Positions 32,613 to 42,439 of a stretch of 64,000 nucleotides of DNA are shown one piece after another; position 1 is the first letter of the stretch, and every line of letters starts with the position of its first letter. The position numbers were made by a program, and so were the translations under genes. Under the pieces are notes generated by a model. It made no database searches. It had not been told where the DNA came from and saw only the letters and a program-made list of their open reading frames with translations. The stretch is from Aquimarina sp. AU474. GTDB lineage: Bacteria > Bacteroidota > Bacteroidia > Flavobacteriales > Flavobacteriaceae. The DNA is taken from assembly GCF_900312815.1 (NCBI RefSeq), contig NZ_OMPE01000007.1, positions 124,001-188,000 on the forward strand. The letters run 5' to 3'.

Positions 32613-35600
32613 TTAGTTTTTGTAGTGATACTTGTTTTCTGAAACCAGCTTGCCCTGCGCATCACGCACATACTGCAAGCGATTATAGGTATCATACTCA
32701 TAATACACGGTATACCCCCTAGGATCTGTCATACTGGTCACTCCAATCATAGGATCGTAGGTATAGGTTGTAATCATTACATCGCCAGGCAGTACCGTTC
32801 TTAGATTGTTAAGTGCCGTACGTAATACTCCTTCACTACCAGCATCTCCCATTGTATGATCTACATCCTGATTAGATTTGGATTCGATATTGTTTACATA
32901 ACTCGATACCGCGCTATAGGTAGTGTTTTCTAATTTGGCCACTGGATATTGATGATTATACCCCCAGATATAAGTAATAGGCGTACCATCGGCCTTGGCT
33001 ACCTGTCTTGGGTTACCAAAACTATCATAAGAGGTATAGGTTACCCTTTTTTCTAAATCATTTAATCCGTTCGAGCTTTGTACCTCTTCAGGAAGCACTA
33101 GGTTATTACCCCAGATTTTGTGCTTGGTATAGACCTTGGATAGCACTTTTTCGGGATCATTCCCCTCTTTTTTTGAAGTAATCACTTCGATTGGCGTTGC
33201 AATACGATGTTGATCGATCAACTTTTGTTCTGCGGCAGATCTATTGGCTACCGCTATATCTTGAGGATAGATCGTTTGCGTTTTGATCAGTCTACCCTTA
33301 CTATCGGTAGTTTCGGTTCGGGTTTGTTGCAAGTGCTGCGCATTATCATAGAAAAAATCCTGAGTAGTAGTGATAGGATTTTCTCCATTACGATCGTATT
33401 GCTTAGAAATACGCTTACTCATTGTATGCCATTGCCTTTTTAAGCTGTACTGCCCAATGGCAAAAAGGCTATTTTGGAAACTAAAATGTTCATTTTCTAC
33501 AAACGAAAAACCTTCTTTCATTACAGTTTCTTGTCGTACCACATAGATATCTGCATTTTTATCTAAAGCCGCTTGCTTGGTGTAGACATTTTTGGTTTCT
33601 GATACTTTTTGAAATTGATTTCCGTTTTTCACATAAGTAGTAGCTCCTTTATTTCTTCCGAAACCAAAGAAATTGCTATTGCGAATACCTGAGATATGAT
33701 TTCCTTGAAAAGTTAAAGAGGGTTCAATGGCAAAATTACCTTCAAACTCGTGATGTACGGCTCCCCCTTTAAAGTCGTTACCCAATTCTTCGACCACATT
33801 ACTATATCCGATATGATATCCCTGAGCATATAACGAAAATAATGTATTTGCAGTAATGGTCGTATATCCACATTCGTTGATATTCGTACAAACTATCGAA
33901 CCATCAGGGCCACCGTTAAATCCGGTTCCGTTACCAGTGTTATTATTAGAATCATTTGAATCATTCGAGTTGTTGTTCGAATTGTTCGAATCGTTAGAAC
34001 CATTAGAATCTCCTGAACCACTTGAACCGCTTGAACCTCCCGAACTACCATTAGAATCTCCTCCTGAGTTTGTGTTGTCTCCTTGGCTATTTGGGTCATC
34101 ACCAGTATTACCACCTGTACCACCATTATTATTACCTACAGTACCCGAAGAGTTTGACATACAAAACAACACTTTAGAGTCGATCACAGTAGGTCGCATA
34201 TTTCGGTTAAAAACACTTCCTGTATCGCATCCCAAACAATCCATAGTACCGTAATGATACTTTTTGGTTTCTATTTTCCCACTTCCGTTTATGGTATTTA
34301 CTTGTTGGATACGCATTCCACCTACCGGAATATTCTCTTGAGTGATCACCATAGGCGCATCATAATAGCGCAATGTAACGCCAGATATCGAATATCCCGG
34401 ATCTAACTGAATTGTAAATCGATAGGAATGTCCTTTCACTAACTTTACATACATCGATTTGGAAAAATTCTGATTATACACCCCATAAGGAGTCATAAAA
34501 GGATTCTGACCATGAATATCAGAATCACCATAGATAGATTGTACCGTGCCTGTTGTAAGATCAACCACCTCTACTAAGGCAATATTAAAATCAGTAGTAT
34601 TAAAAGTACCATCTGATGCTGCAAAAAAATCATCTAGATTTGCTTTAAAAGATAAAAAACCTTTATGATCAAAATCAACTGTAGAAATATCAAAACTGTT
34701 GGTTAACAATCCGTTTTGAGATACATCTGCAACTCTTGTTGCTATTGGAGGATAACTTTTTACCTCGCCATAATATGCATTACCCTCGTACGTAAATTCG
34801 TTACTCCCTCTTAGTGGATATGTAATCCCTTTTACCAATCCTTTATGAGCAAAAGATGGGTTTGGTGAGCGATCTGCCGCTTTAAAAGAACTCAAAGCAT
34901 TTCGTAACAAATAATTACCCGAAATGGCATCAATAGTTTTTTGATCGATCAGGTTTTCGTTTAAACTTTTCCCGTTATAATACCCCCAATGGTCCTGCGC
35001 ATATGAGAATCGCGAAGGTAAACTTTCGGGATCTGTATACGTAAAGGTATGAGGGGATAAGCTGTTCCCATCTTTAGAGACTTCGGTTACTGATGATAAG
35101 AAATAACGTTTGCTATAATACCCTTCAGAAATGATGTCTCCATTTAAAGGACCATTACTACCCGTAATTAAATAGTCAAGATCAAAATGCTTGGTCTCCT
35201 GAGCACGATAATCCTGTATCATAACACGATCCAATTGCTTAAATCCAGTTGGCATCTGTGTTTTTTGAGAATAGGTAAACGTGATCTTTCCTGCCGCGCC
35301 AGAATTGATTTCGGTAAGGTAACTGAAGTTTCCGGTGGCAAAAGTTACATATGCTTTTTCATTAGATTGAAAATCACAAAATCGAGGAGCTACACCATAA
35401 TTGGTAATATTATTTTCTTTACTAATACTCTGCGAAAGACCGTTTGTATAACTCACATTGCCCTGGGTATAAGAAAACGTAATCTCATCTCCAGATGGAT
35501 GAGTCATTTTGGTAAGGTACCAGGCAGAAGCTACATCTTCAGGGTTTTCGGAACTATCGGCTTGATTGCTGGCTCGATATCTAAATTTTTCTATGGCATT

Positions 35601-36221
35601 GGTTCCTCCAAAATAGTATGCCACCCCTGTTGGATCTACAATTTTAAAGTGAGTTTCTTGGTTAACTTGTAGCAATTGAACTTTTAAAGGGCTAGGTTCT
35701 AAAAAAATAACACCTCTACTATACATAAAGGTACTATTATCATCTAAGTAAAACTTACCACTATATCCATTAAAACTAAATGAAAAAATATCTGGCTGCG
35801 TATCTACGGCATTATTGCCCGATCCTGTAGCCGCCGTAACGTATTGAAATTGATCCACACTGGCATCAAGGTTAACCTGATTTGCGGGTATATATTGATT
35901 TTCGTCTTTTTGCCCAAATACTGTGCGGGTAATAACACCACCTGCAGAAAGATTCCATCCCAATCCTACCGAAGATGAATATTCGTTTACTCGTATCCCA
36001 TTAGAGCTGTAATTAATACTAACGGGTAATTGTAAAGCTCCTGATTTAAATTGATAAATCGGAATACCCAATTGTGGTGTCCCTGTAAAAAGACCAACAG
36101 GTACTTGGCCGTATTTCCCAATCGATGAAGCCTCCGGTGATTGTGGCAACAAATTTTGCAATGACTGCCCCATGGAAATGGTAAACACCATTACCAACAT
36201 AAAGAACATCTGTTTTTTCAT
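32613..36221 (-). CDS. Rhs/YD-repeat partner protein
   Basis: About 1202 residues from the ATG at 36221, chosen because it begins a signal peptide (MKKQMFFMLVMVFTISMGQ) and the promoter at 36267 lies just before it; the longer ATG at 36269 would sit inside that promoter. The N-terminal blocks SPEASSIGKYGQVPVGLFTG and SINYSSNGIRVNEYSS match the start of Bacteroidota Rhs proteins. A Gly/Ser/Asn/Asp-rich linker spans about residues 690-785. YD-type repeats (TYTYDPMIGVTSMTDPRG, YYEYDTYNRLQYV) end the protein without a toxin tip. With the next gene it may form a split Rhs cage like the TcB/TcC pair (inference). Confidence 0.85.
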   Translation of the reverse strand: MKKQMFFMLVMVFTISMGQSLQNLLPQSPEASSIGKYGQVPVGLFTGTPQLGIPIYQFKSGALQLPVSINYSSNGIRVNEYSSSVGLGWNLSAGGVITRTVFGQKDENQYIPANQVNLDASVDQFQYVTAATGSGNNAVDTQPDIFSFSFNGYSGKFYLDDNSTFMYSRGVIFLEPSPLKVQLLQVNQETHFKIVDPTGVAYYFGGTNAIEKFRYRASNQADSSENPEDVASAWYLTKMTHPSGDEITFSYTQGNVSYTNGLSQSISKENNITNYGVAPRFCDFQSNEKAYVTFATGNFSYLTEINSGAAGKITFTYSQKTQMPTGFKQLDRVMIQDYRAQETKHFDLDYLITGSNGPLNGDIISEGYYSKRYFLSSVTEVSKDGNSLSPHTFTYTDPESLPSRFSYAQDHWGYYNGKSLNENLIDQKTIDAISGNYLLRNALSSFKAADRSPNPSFAHKGLVKGITYPLRGSNEFTYEGNAYYGEVKSYPPIATRVADVSQNGLLTNSFDISTVDFDHKGFLSFKANLDDFFAASDGTFNTTDFNIALVEVVDLTTGTVQSIYGDSDIHGQNPFMTPYGVYNQNFSKSMYVKLVKGHSYRFTIQLDPGYSISGVTLRYYDAPMVITQENIPVGGMRIQQVNTINGSGKIETKKYHYGTMDCLGCDTGSVFNRNMRPTVIDSKVLFCMSNSSGTVGNNNGGTGGNTGDDPNSQGDNTNSGGDSNGSSGGSSGSSGSGDSNGSNDSNNSNNNSNDSNDSNNNTGNGTGFNGGPDGSIVCTNINECGYTTITANTLFSLYAQGYHIGYSNVVEELGNDFKGGAVHHEFEGNFAIEPSLTFQGNHISGIRNSNFFGFGRNKGATTYVKNGNQFQKVSETKNVYTKQAALDKNADIYVVRQETVMKEGFSFVENEHFSFQNSLFAIGQYSLKRQWHTMSKRISKQYDRNGENPITTTQDFFYDNAQHLQQTRTETTDSKGRLIKTQTIYPQDIAVANRSAAEQKLIDQHRIATPIEVITSKKEGNDPEKVLSKVYTKHKIWGNNLVLPEEVQSSNGLNDLEKRVTYTSYDSFGNPRQVAKADGTPITYIWGYNHQYPVAKLENTTYSAVSSYVNNIESKSNQDVDHTMGDAGSEGVLRTALNNLRTVLPGDVMITTYTYDPMIGVTSMTDPRGYTVYYEYDTYNRLQYVRDAQGKLVSENKYHYKN

Positions 36222-36266
36222 AAAGTGATTCCTTGAATTTTTGACATTTTTTTTATTTTCCCGCGC

Positions 36267-36297
36267 CAAAACTACAGCTATTTGTATCGTGAATCAA
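36267..36297 (-). promoter_or_regulatory. promoter of the Rhs operon
   Basis: On the minus strand TTG (36297-36295), 20 bases, then TAGTTTTG (36274-36267), an exact fit to TTG-N20-TAnnTTTG. The -33 box lies in GTGAATCAA (36289-36297), whose inverted copy TTGATTCAC is at 36362-36370 and could be an operator. Confidence 0.8.
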
Positions 36298-36473
36298 TAG
36301 GGTCATTAGGGGAAAAATACCCTTTAGCTTAAAAAAAAATTCCACCACAGACCCTAACATGTTGATTCACAAACTAAACACAAATAATTGTACCCAAATT
36401 TGGCGTAACATGGTGCAATAATAAAGCACGCCAGTTTCATTTTTCGATACTGAGAAAAGTTTTTTGAAGAATT

Positions 36474-36836
36474 TTAAATACTTTTTAAAAGTAACTCTGC
36501 GGTCGCAGGATTTGTAGCAAGAGGAACATTATAGACATCACACAAACGCATAAGCATAAAAATATCGGGTTCGTGAGGATGCTTAGCCAATGGGTCTCTA
36601 AAAAAAATCACCATATCCACTTTGTTTTCGGCCACATCTGAGGCAATTTGTGCATCTCCGCCCAATGGTCCAGAAAGATATGCAGAAACCTCGAAACCAG
36701 CTCTCTTTGCCTTTTCGCCAGTAGTACCTGTAGATACTAATCGTATGTTTTTGGAGTGTAATATTTCTTGATGCTCATTTAGAAATTGAACCATTTCGGC
36801 TTTTTTACCATCGTGTGCGATTATGGCTATTGTCAT
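36474..36836 (-). CDS. mgsA: methylglyoxal synthase
   Basis: 120 residues, the normal size. The phosphate-binding and catalytic parts are visible: ALIAHDGKK-type start (IAIIAHDGKKAEM), VSTGTTGEKA and SGPLGGDAQIA with the catalytic Asp, then FFRDPLAKHPHEPDI. It turns dihydroxyacetone phosphate into methylglyoxal and phosphate, a bypass of lower glycolysis. It follows pfkA by 27 bases, so both are expressed together and mgsA offers an overflow path when triose phosphate builds up. Confidence 0.95.
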   Translation of the reverse strand: MTIAIIAHDGKKAEMVQFLNEHQEILHSKNIRLVSTGTTGEKAKRAGFEVSAYLSGPLGGDAQIASDVAENKVDMVIFFRDPLAKHPHEPDIFMLMRLCDVYNVPLATNPATAELLLKSI

Positions 36837-36863
36837 AAGAAAACGTTTTAACGATAATTTGAT

Positions 36864-37850
36864 TTATGTAGAAAGTATATCTGAGATACGTAGTAGCTCC
36901 TTATTAATTTCATGAGTTCCTGAGAGTCCATCATCAAAGCTTGTTGTTGCCACTTTATTATTAATAAGTCCTACCATAACATTTTTTTCACCGTCGAGCA
37001 GCAACTCTACAGCTTTTACACATAGCCTACTTGCCAAAGTTCTATCAAAACAACTTGGCGAGCCACCACGCTGCATATGCCCTAAAACCGTAACGCGCAC
37101 ATCATAATCGGGGAGGTTTTCGGTTACATAATCAGCTAATTGATACACATTTTTACCGATTTTATCTCCTTCGCTTACCACTACAATACTCGAGGATTTA
37201 CCCGAGCGCTTACTTCTTTTTAAAGACTCTAATAAACGATCAAGTCCCAAATCTTCTTCAGGAATTAGAATTTCTTCGGCACCAGCTCCTACACCACTAT
37301 TTAATGCTATAAAACCAGCATCTCTACCCATGACTTCAATAAAAAATAGTCTATTATGAGAACTCGCCGTGTCACGTATTTTATCTATAGCATCGATCAC
37401 AGTATTTAATGCTGTATCATAACCAATAGTAAAATTAGTGCCTGCAATATCATTATCAATGGTGCCAGGAACTCCTATCACAGGAATCTCATACTCCTGA
37501 CTAAAAATTTGCCCTCCTCTAAATGTACCATCTCCTCCTATTAACACCATAGCATCCACACCAGCTTCAGTAAGATGAGTAGCGGCTTTTTTTCTTCCCT
37601 CTGGGGTTCTAAAATCTTCTGATCTGGCAGATTTTAATATCGTACCTCCTTGACTGATAATATTACGAACACTCCTTGCATTCATTACACAATAATCTCC
37701 TTCGATCATACCCTGATATCCTCTGTAAAAGCCTATACATTTTACATTATAATAAGCACATGCTCTTGCCACAGCACGAATTGCCGCATTCATACCCGGA
37801 GCATCCCCTCCTGAAGTCATAACTCCAATAGTTCTGATCTCTTTTGCCAT
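36864..37850 (-). CDS. pfkA: 6-phosphofructokinase, ATP-dependent
   Basis: 328 residues. Motifs: GVMTSGGDAPGMNAAIR at the start, IGGDGTFRGG, the catalytic GTIDNDIAGTNFTIGYDTA and EVMGRDAGFIAL. The Gly in GGDGT favours ATP rather than pyrophosphate as donor. It phosphorylates fructose 6-phosphate in the cytoplasm. In flavobacteria gapA often follows; here mgsA does, with 27 bases between. Confidence 0.95.
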   Translation of the reverse strand: MAKEIRTIGVMTSGGDAPGMNAAIRAVARACAYYNVKCIGFYRGYQGMIEGDYCVMNARSVRNIISQGGTILKSARSEDFRTPEGRKKAATHLTEAGVDAMVLIGGDGTFRGGQIFSQEYEIPVIGVPGTIDNDIAGTNFTIGYDTALNTVIDAIDKIRDTASSHNRLFFIEVMGRDAGFIALNSGVGAGAEEILIPEEDLGLDRLLESLKRSKRSGKSSSIVVVSEGDKIGKNVYQLADYVTENLPDYDVRVTVLGHMQRGGSPSCFDRTLASRLCVKAVELLLDGEKNVMVGLINNKVATTSFDDGLSGTHEINKELLRISDILST

Positions 37851-37936
37851 TCGGTTTTCTTGTTAAAGTGTATTAGTATTCCTAATTGTAGTATAGCATT
37901 TAAATAGTACATCACGAAAATAATCATCGTAGATTA

Positions 37937-40900
37937 CTAATTCTTTTCTGTAAAGTTAATAAAATTAGGCGTTTCTATTTTTGTTGTATCTACGGGCTTT
38001 ACAATAGAGTCTTTTACTTTTTTATTTTTAAAGACCTTTTGCCAAAGTTCTCCGAAATTATCAAAATCTACTGAGTATGACAACCCTACTCCTTGCTCAT
38101 AACCTTGATTTGCAGTACCAATAAATTGGATATCATTTTGTCTGTTAAAGATTTTACCTCTCAATGATCCATCTTCATTAAAAAGATACTCTATCTCTAC
38201 ATCACCTACCACCGAAGATTGATCTTCGCCTCCCAAAGGAACTCCTACTCTACCATTAATAAGGATTCTATTATTAATCTGAGTAGAAAGTGTAAGACCA
38301 AATTGATCTGCATTTTCTTGATCCAAAGTACGCACACCTTGCACATAATTAATACCTACCTGAACCTTATCGTCTTTACCAGAGAACAATCCATTAACCA
38401 AACTCGAAGCTCTTTCTACTAAGCCTCCGGTTAGACTATTCGCATTTAGGTTTCCGCTATAGAATTGCCCTTGAGAAACCAATGATAACGCCTGGATCTC
38501 TTTGGTAGCCTGGTCGCTTAATTTATAATCTAATTCACTTTTCACAACCGAGCTTAAATTAGGAAACTCAATATCAAAAGTAAGGTCTGGCTGCGTTAAT
38601 TCTCCTTTAAGATCAACAACCACCTCAACTGGTATTTTACGGTTTATTGAAGCATTTTCTAGTAAAATAGCTGGGTTAGTTTCTGTTTTATACACTGCAC
38701 TTAGATCCAATACCGCTCGTGTTGGGCTTCCGTCCCAGTTAATTGTTCCTCCATCACGTACCGTAAATAGTTTTTCTACAAAAGCACCGTATCTAAAATT
38801 ATAGGTTCCTTCATAAGCCACAAAATCCCCCCACATATTAAATTTACCATTAGTGTTAATTTCGATAAGTAGGGTTCCTGCACCTCGACCTTTTAAAGAG
38901 CTTCCGTTTTCTTTATTGATTACAATTTCAACTTCGGCATTATCATTTACATCCAAATCAAAATTTAACTCTAATCCTTTTACATCTTCGAGTATTATTT
39001 CTTTACCCTCTAGTCGAGCTCTTTTCTCATCAGGGCTTAAAAAATGTATATACGAGTTATCACCTATCGATTCTGATTCATTAAGAGGGATTTTAAAAAC
39101 TGTGCCTTCTTCGGTAGTAGCATTTACATCAATCACCAACCCATTAGTGGGTCCTGTTATAAAAGCCTCCCCACTAATAAAACCAGTACCATAATATAAT
39201 GATTCCTCATCTTCTTCAGTATCCAAAACTAATAACCTCTCATTAGCCAAGAGCTTTAAACCAAGTTCCCATTTTGAAAAACGTCGATGACCAATAAATC
39301 CGGATAACACTCCTTTGGTGTCGTATTTTGAATCGGTAACATTAACATTATCAAAATTAAATCGCTGTTTTTCAAGAATAATCTTTGAGTTTTGTGCAAA
39401 ATCTAAATCTACATTCAAATACGGAACCATCAAACCCGCTTGATCCAAATACATAGCTCCATCAATAGAAGGGTTTTTATAATTACCCGATACCTTGGCA
39501 TTACCTGAAACAAATCCTCTAATATCTGATATTACAATTCCGCCCAAAGCACTAAACTCTGAGATATCAAATTTATCCAAATCTACATCTACATCTATCG
39601 TAGAGTTTTCTTCTGAAACATTTATCGAACCCAGAGCAGATAGTGTTCTATGGTTTTTGTCATTAACTAATGTTGTATTAATATTATACTCGGTAAGATC
39701 GGCATTACCTGCCAGGTCCATTTTAAGTTCGCCCAATAGTGTTTGATTAATCGATAAATTATTGATCGCTATTGTCGAATTGGGAAAATATGCTCCTTCT
39801 TCTTGTAATACTGTCAACTCACCGTCTACCGTACCACCAAAGTCTAAACTATCTATTCGCGGTGTAATTTTTTGCAGATCAACATTATCAAATGTGGCCT
39901 TTAAATTTTTATAATCCTTTCCTCTGGTAACTCCATTAATTCTGATTTCTTCATCTTGATAATTTAATATGATTGATTTTACATCAATATTAGTGAAGTC
40001 GTTATCAAAAATAATTTTGTTTTCGTCTTTACTTTTATTGCGATTAGCATACCATGTATGTCCCTTATAGGTGAAATCAGATTTTCTAAAACCAACAACA
40101 GAATTGTTTTCTTCGTTAATCGTATGATAAAATTCTAGATTAAAATTATCCTCATTATTCTTACCTCCTCTAAATTCTGAACGCATAAACAAGGTATCCT
40201 TTAACGTTACATTAATGAGACTAAACTCAGACACATCATAATATTTTGAATCAATACTATCGACTGCAACGAACGTATTAAAAAGAGGATTTTTATTATC
40301 TACCTGTATATCTACATCTTGCATTAAATTATCGAATGCTTTTATCTGAGGAGATTTAAATGTGAGTTTAAATTCTGATTCGTTACTTTCTACTCTACCT
40401 TTAATAATAGTATTTGGTGCAAATTCAATTTCTGGAAAAAACACATCTACAATCTTATTGTAGATACTAAAATTAAACTCCATAAATTCATTATCGGTAA
40501 TCTCGGTTGCTTCAAAATTGGTATACAAGCTTCCTATTGAATTTCGAAAAAGATCATACACATTTTCAAACCTAAAAATTCCTTTAACGCTACCCTCTAC
40601 TATATCTGGGCTATTAATATCGATGGTACGTACATTTTCAGTATCAAAGCTAGAAGTAACATCAAAATCTTCAAAATAGTAGCTCGTATTTTGATTCGTA
40701 TATAATGTCTTTTTAAAAGATATCGTACCAAAAGCATCGTTGATTCCTGTACCTTTCATATTCATAAGGACATCACCTTTAAAAACTGAAATACTATCTC
40801 TTGTAAATATATTTAATTGATTAAGGTCTATATGATCTACATTGGCTGCAAAATCATAATTATGTACTTCTTCAGAGAGGTCTGCTACCCCGTTAAAACT

Positions 40901-42358
40901 AAACTTTACATTAGGATCTTTGGAGTCTAATTTACCGTCAAACACTCGATCTTTTAGATTCCCTAATGCTTTTAGGTTAGAATAGGCATACCCATTAAAT
41001 TCAAGTTTATTGATATCCCCTTCAATCTTAGTATTCAAACTCTCTAATGTAAATCCGCTTCCATCAACTTGAATATCAAAAGATGCATTCCCAACAGATT
41101 TCGCTCCCAACAATTGCCCTACATTGAAATTATTAGAAATAATATTACCATTATAAGTAGATGTTTGAGTATCATCTAGATTTTCTAATAAAACAAAAGC
41201 GTTAATTTTGCCTAGTTGAGAAAAAAGATTCATATCCACATCTACAGTTTTTGTGGTTACTGTAGCTTGCCCTGTTGCTTTAACACTCCCAAATTGATAT
41301 AATTGCCTAGGAAGCGATTTACCTAAAACATTAGGCATAAGATTTACCAGGTCATAATAATTGGTAGTTAGATCATCAAAATCACCTTCGAGTTCAAATT
41401 TTGTGGCGTCCGCTACTGCATTTTTAATTCTTATATTTCCTTTAATAATAGATCTGTCTAATCCCGTAATATCAGCATTAACCACTCTAAAGTCATTAAG
41501 AACTCCTCTAATAGAAGTATTTTTTAATCTTAAATCATGTTCTCTTGCAAAACCACTATAGAAAGGGATCAGATCATTTGTAGAAACGGTCGCTTTATCA
41601 AAGTCTGCTGTAATATTCACTTTGTTTTCGAAATCATCTAATCCGCCAACTGCATATGAAAACAATATCTCTCCTTGAATTTTGGAATCCGGTGTTTCGA
41701 TTACCAATTCTTGAAAAGTCATTTCTTCTGGTTTTATTGAAAAACAGGTACTAAACTTAGAAATATTTAACCCTCTTTGATCTTTAAAAGCTAATGCGTT
41801 AATATTTAGATATACATCTGGGCCATCGACCATAAGGTTTTCGGCATCCAAAGTAATAGCACTATAGTTAATAACGTTTGGGTTACGAAGGTTTTCATTA
41901 ACAAAACTATATACACCTTGATCAATAGAAATGTTTTTGGTGGTTAAAAGAAATCTTTTTCCTGATGGCGGCTTGTTAGAATTAAATTTTCTAACGAACG
42001 TCATTAAGTTATCTGATTTTTCGTCTTTATAAATTCTCATTTTAAAGATCAAATCCTTGATAGTAACATCCCCCAATTCTGGCGTCCCTGCAGAGATTTT
42101 ACCTAGGTTAAGAATTGAACTCTCAATACTACCAGCATACAACAACGTATCTTCATGATGATCTTTTATAAAGATTTCTTTTAAACTTACTTTACCGGCA
42201 TATGTTAATCCAATCCTACCAACAGTAATATCTACACCATAATCATTGTTAATTCGATTTGTAATTTTACCTCCAAAAAACGTCTGCACTCCTGGTATGG
42301 AAAACACGATCACTGTAAACGCAAAAAGTGACAAAAGGGTAAGAAATACCCTTAACAT
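37937..42358 (-). CDS. TamB-like translocation and assembly module protein
   Basis: About 1473 residues from the ATG at 42358. Upstream a TTG at 42451 would extend it by 31 residues (KVKTIKRIKKFRK, basic) but would overlap the tsaD start; the ATG has AGGA nine bases before it. An N-terminal TM helix (VFLTLLSLFAFTVIVFSI) anchors it to the inner membrane. A long beta-taco repeat region follows (for example INNLSINQTLLGELKMDLAGNADLTEY), and the C-terminal DUF490 domain has GTINWDGSPTRAVLDL and TQINNRILINGRVGVPLGG. The family spans the periplasm and moves phospholipid to, or helps insert proteins in, the outer membrane. It diverges from tsaD, a common flavobacterial pairing. Confidence 0.9.
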   Translation of the reverse strand: MLRVFLTLLSLFAFTVIVFSIPGVQTFFGGKITNRINNDYGVDITVGRIGLTYAGKVSLKEIFIKDHHEDTLLYAGSIESSILNLGKISAGTPELGDVTIKDLIFKMRIYKDEKSDNLMTFVRKFNSNKPPSGKRFLLTTKNISIDQGVYSFVNENLRNPNVINYSAITLDAENLMVDGPDVYLNINALAFKDQRGLNISKFSTCFSIKPEEMTFQELVIETPDSKIQGEILFSYAVGGLDDFENKVNITADFDKATVSTNDLIPFYSGFAREHDLRLKNTSIRGVLNDFRVVNADITGLDRSIIKGNIRIKNAVADATKFELEGDFDDLTTNYYDLVNLMPNVLGKSLPRQLYQFGSVKATGQATVTTKTVDVDMNLFSQLGKINAFVLLENLDDTQTSTYNGNIISNNFNVGQLLGAKSVGNASFDIQVDGSGFTLESLNTKIEGDINKLEFNGYAYSNLKALGNLKDRVFDGKLDSKDPNVKFSFNGVADLSEEVHNYDFAANVDHIDLNQLNIFTRDSISVFKGDVLMNMKGTGINDAFGTISFKKTLYTNQNTSYYFEDFDVTSSFDTENVRTIDINSPDIVEGSVKGIFRFENVYDLFRNSIGSLYTNFEATEITDNEFMEFNFSIYNKIVDVFFPEIEFAPNTIIKGRVESNESEFKLTFKSPQIKAFDNLMQDVDIQVDNKNPLFNTFVAVDSIDSKYYDVSEFSLINVTLKDTLFMRSEFRGGKNNEDNFNLEFYHTINEENNSVVGFRKSDFTYKGHTWYANRNKSKDENKIIFDNDFTNIDVKSIILNYQDEEIRINGVTRGKDYKNLKATFDNVDLQKITPRIDSLDFGGTVDGELTVLQEEGAYFPNSTIAINNLSINQTLLGELKMDLAGNADLTEYNINTTLVNDKNHRTLSALGSINVSEENSTIDVDVDLDKFDISEFSALGGIVISDIRGFVSGNAKVSGNYKNPSIDGAMYLDQAGLMVPYLNVDLDFAQNSKIILEKQRFNFDNVNVTDSKYDTKGVLSGFIGHRRFSKWELGLKLLANERLLVLDTEEDEESLYYGTGFISGEAFITGPTNGLVIDVNATTEEGTVFKIPLNESESIGDNSYIHFLSPDEKRARLEGKEIILEDVKGLELNFDLDVNDNAEVEIVINKENGSSLKGRGAGTLLIEINTNGKFNMWGDFVAYEGTYNFRYGAFVEKLFTVRDGGTINWDGSPTRAVLDLSAVYKTETNPAILLENASINRKIPVEVVVDLKGELTQPDLTFDIEFPNLSSVVKSELDYKLSDQATKEIQALSLVSQGQFYSGNLNANSLTGGLVERASSLVNGLFSGKDDKVQVGINYVQGVRTLDQENADQFGLTLSTQINNRILINGRVGVPLGGEDQSSVVGDVEIEYLFNEDGSLRGKIFNRQNDIQFIGTANQGYEQGVGLSYSVDFDNFGELWQKVFKNKKVKDSIVKPVDTTKIETPNFINFTEKN

Positions 42359-42439
42359 TATTTTCCTAAATTTTTTGATACGTTTTATTGTTTTAACTTT
42401 GTTGACAATATTAACAATTTCTATGCCCTTTTCCTCATA

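Noticed and set aside
33856-34254. 132-residue Pro/Glu/Leu-rich plus-strand ORF
   Set aside because: It is the antisense of the Ser/Gly/Asn linker of the Rhs partner; the EPLEPLEPPE pattern comes from that low-complexity DNA.
36221-36269. upstream ATG for the Rhs partner
   Set aside because: It would fall in the -7 box of the clear promoter and put 16 charged residues before the signal peptide.
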